From positions 372,001 through 436,000 of the forward strand of contig OY969553.1 in NCBI GenBank assembly GCA_963700925.1: 64,000 nt of DNA. The letters are read 5' to 3'. The notes beneath the pieces are model-generated. The model was not told where the DNA came from. It worked only from the letters and a program-made list of their open reading frames with translations, and made no database searches. Made by a program: the position numbers and the translations under genes. Shown in pieces: positions 62,326 through 64,000 of this stretch (the first letter of the stretch is position 1; each line of letters begins with the position of its first letter). This DNA is from CAWJMD01 sp963700925. GTDB taxonomy: Bacteria > Actinomycetota > Actinomycetes > Actinomycetales > CAWJMD01.

Positions 62326-62727
62326 TTACTCCGATGCCTTGACCGCCAGCACGGGGCACGGAGCGTCGAGCAGGATGCGCTGCGCGTTGGAGCCGAGGAT
62401 CAGCTTGCCGACCGGGGTGCGACGGCGCAGTCCGATCACGATCAGCTCGGCGTCGATCTCCTCGGCGACCTTCACCAGGTCCTCCGCGGGCTCGACACCT
62501 CGAACCAGCTGCCGGACCTCGTGCTCGATCCCGGCCTCGTCGAGCCGCGCGCGGATCTCCGCCAGCTCCCGCTCGTAGCGGGTGGCCTCCTCGAGATCGA
62601 GGTCCTTGCCTCCGCGGTTGCTGTTGATCACGACCAGGCGTGAATTGCGAAGGCGGGACTCGCTGGAGGCGGCGTCCAGGGCCGCCCGGCCCTCCTTGGT
62701 GGCTACGTACCCGACCACGATCGCCAT
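62326..62727 (-). CDS. Universal stress protein family (UspA)
   Basis: A 133-residue single-domain Usp protein: MAIVVGYVATKEGRAALDAA at the start and LIVIGLRRRTPVGKLILGSN, then CPVLAV at the end. In the ATP-binding loop the first Gly and the GS pair are present but the second glycine is replaced by Arg, so ATP binding is uncertain. ATG at 62725-62727 follows GAGGAGG. It is divergent from the NUDIX gene. Confidence 0.93.
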   Translation of the reverse strand: MAIVVGYVATKEGRAALDAASSESRLRNSRLVVINSNRGGKDLDLEEATRYERELAEIRARLDEAGIEHEVRQLVRGVEPAEDLVKVAEEIDAELIVIGLRRRTPVGKLILGSNAQRILLDAPCPVLAVKASE

Positions 62728-62849
62728 CGTCGGCCTCCTCGACTCGGTGTGCTGATGGGGGGCGCGCACCGGCGACGGGACCGCTCGCCGGTGACACGGT
62801 GCGAGGCGACGCTACCGGAACCACCGCTCGCTGGGTTGCGCGGCCTGCG

Positions 62850-62855
62850 TAGCGT
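62850..62855 (+). promoter_or_regulatory. -10 element of a predicted leaderless transcript (NUDIX gene)
   Basis: TAGCGT lies seven bases before the ATG at 62863. Confidence 0.5.
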
Positions 62856-62862
62856 GGCGTGC

Positions 62863-63357
62863 ATGGGTACGGCAGACGGCAACGGCTGGGTGGCGTGCCG
62901 CTGCGGGTGTCGGCACTGGGGCATCTACGGAGCCGCGGGACTGCTGCTGTGCCGCCCCGCCGAGCCGGACGGCGAGGTCCTGCTCCAGCTGCGTGCCCCC
63001 TGGGTGCACCAGGGCGGCACATGGGCAGCACCGGGCGGCGCCATCGACAGCCACGAGTCGCCCGTGGAAGCCGCCCTGCGGGAGGCCGAGGAGGAGGCGG
63101 GGATCGCCGCGGCCGACATCCGCGTTCACGACGTGCTCGTCAGCGCCGACCACTCCGACTGGCGGTACCACCTCGTGCTGGCGACGACGGTCGGCACCGT
63201 GCGCCCCTTCCGCGCGAACGCGGAGTCGAGCTCCGTGCGCTGGGTCGGCGTCGGACGGGTCGCGGCACTCGACCTGCACCCGGGGTTCGCCACGAGCTGG
63301 CCGAGCGTGGCGTCAGCGGTCCTGCACCTGACCGCTGGTCACCGTCCGGGGCAGTGA
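62863..63357 (+). CDS. NUDIX hydrolase
   Basis: A 164-residue protein with a full Nudix box at about residues 55-77: the box glycines before IDSHESPVEAAL, then REAEEEAG, giving the G-x5-E-x7-REUXEEXGU pattern with metal-binding glutamates. The N-terminus has CRCGCRHWGIYGAAG, an unusual cysteine-rich lead-in that could bind a metal. Substrates are nucleoside diphosphates linked to another moiety; which one is not visible. ATG at 62863 is supported by TAGCGT seven bases upstream. Confidence 0.94.
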   Translation: MGTADGNGWVACRCGCRHWGIYGAAGLLLCRPAEPDGEVLLQLRAPWVHQGGTWAAPGGAIDSHESPVEAALREAEEEAGIAAADIRVHDVLVSADHSDWRYHLVLATTVGTVRPFRANAESSSVRWVGVGRVAALDLHPGFATSWPSVASAVLHLTAGHRPGQ

Positions 63358-63394
63358 GCCGGCCGCTCCCCCGGTCGACCGGCCGGCGCTCGCG

Positions 63395-64000
63395 TCACCG
63401 GCTGACCTCGCCGAGCAGCAGCCCGATGGCACGGTCCGGGTCGGTCGACCCCAGCGCCGCCAGCGTGGTGAAGCGGTCATCGCCGAGCCTCTCGCGCAAC
63501 ACCCTCTGGGTCCGCACGATCGCAGCGGTCACGCGTTCAGTGGCAGTCAGCCCGTGCTCGGCGTATAGCGTCTCGGCGGCTCCGAAGCACCGGCATGCTT
63601 CCGAGTCCAGCAGCTCCTGCGTGGCGCAGGCGCCGAGTCCGTACAGGATGTCGGCCGTCGCGAGTGGGTCGGGGAAGCGGTCGCGGGCGATGAGCAGCGC
63701 CTCCAAGAGGTTGCCCCGAGCGGCGGCCGTCCGCTCAGCGGCGGCGAGCGCGGATCCACGGACCAGCAGGACCGAGGCGAGCAGAGGCCCGACGTCGAGA
63801 CTGGCGGTGAGGTCGAAGGCCTCGTCGGAGTAGACGATCGCCTCGTCGAGACGGTCGAGGTACATCAGGTCCACGGCCGTGTTCACCAGGAGGTTGACCA
63901 GGTCGTACGTGTCGCCCGAGCGCTGGGCGTCCGCGATTCCGCTGAGGTTCGCGACCAGCGAGCGCTCGTGGTCGCCGAGGTAGGCAGCCACGTGGCCGTC
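63395..64000 (-). CDS. C-terminal part of a TPR-like helical protein (partial)
   Basis: The frame is open through the right edge of the window and stops at 63395, giving about 200 residues. Repeated helical hairpins (NTAVDLMYLDRLDEAIVYSD, ARGNLLEALLIARDRF, YGLGACATQELLDSEACRCF) resemble the TPR sensor region of large LuxR/AfsR-type regulators. No DNA-binding domain is visible; any would lie at the other end of the protein or outside the window. The product class is an inference. Confidence 0.7.
   Translation of the reverse strand, partial: DGHVAAYLGDHERSLVANLSGIADAQRSGDTYDLVNLLVNTAVDLMYLDRLDEAIVYSDEAFDLTASLDVGPLLASVLLVRGSALAAAERTAAARGNLLEALLIARDRFPDPLATADILYGLGACATQELLDSEACRCFGAAETLYAEHGLTATERVTAAIVRTQRVLRERLGDDRFTTLAALGSTDPDRAIGLLLGEVSR

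Overview
The window is about 70% GC and uses GTG starts freely. Its gene content is that of a high-GC Gram-positive actinobacterium: a SepH cell-division protein, DUF3071/3093/3159/3710/4193/5998-type actinobacterial families, separate topoisomerase IV subunits, a Lys/Ala-rich primary sigma factor and an LAxTG sortase substrate. The order dxs, acnA, RCK/TrkA, DUF3159, DUF3710, dut, DUF3093, DUF4193, sigA fits Propionibacteriales, most likely Nocardioidaceae (Nocardioides/Aeromicrobium-like). That placement is an inference. No tRNA, rRNA, CRISPR array, insertion sequence or prophage was recognised.

Region by region. 1-2.3 kb: the end of an unknown gene with a duplicated 3' end, then dxs. 2.4-16.2 kb: a carbohydrate block with an AGE-family sugar isomerase, a ROK-regulated monosaccharide ABC importer (regulator, ATPase, permease, binding protein), a glycogen-debranching-type glucosidase, and a divergent LacI-regulated oligosaccharide importer that lacks its own ATPase. 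16.2-24.5 kb: acnA with a near-perfect palindrome at its promoter, an rRNA/tRNA uracil methyltransferase with a repeat-encoded tail, a KimA-like APC permease and two RCK/TrkA proteins. 24.4-28.9 kb: a small conserved actinobacterial block including dut. 28.9-39.6 kb: inositol-phosphatase and ferrochelatase genes, a lactone oxidase, a TRIC-like channel, sepH, a phosphodiesterase, and a GNAT/acyl-CoA-synthetase fusion. 39.7-50.3 kb: an LAxTG surface protein, parC and parE, with a frameshifted HNH gene, a GNAT and an APC permease between them. 50.5-58 kb: small proteins and a signalling operon. 58.3-64 kb: a secreted GH26-like glycosidase, sigA, a universal stress protein, a NUDIX hydrolase and a partial TPR protein.

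The most interesting locus is the operon on the minus strand at 51429-58028. In transcription order it holds a 37-residue glycine-rich lipoprotein, a DUF294 nucleotidyltransferase-like protein, a two-helix membrane protein, a CrbS-type SLC5 transporter/histidine kinase, a receiver-only response regulator, and a membrane protein in which a PAS domain and a kinase core without its histidine are fused to an intact DEDDh exonuclease. The last three genes overlap by 1-4 bases. This looks like one signalling unit that couples solute sensing to nucleotide or nucleic-acid turnover.

Two patterns run across the window. First, at least thirteen genes have a TANNNT -10 element only 6-8 bases before the start codon, which predicts leaderless mRNAs and was used here to choose starts. 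Second, short tandem repeats (4, 6, 9, 15 and 16 bp units) sit at or near gene ends, in one case at the site of a frameshift.
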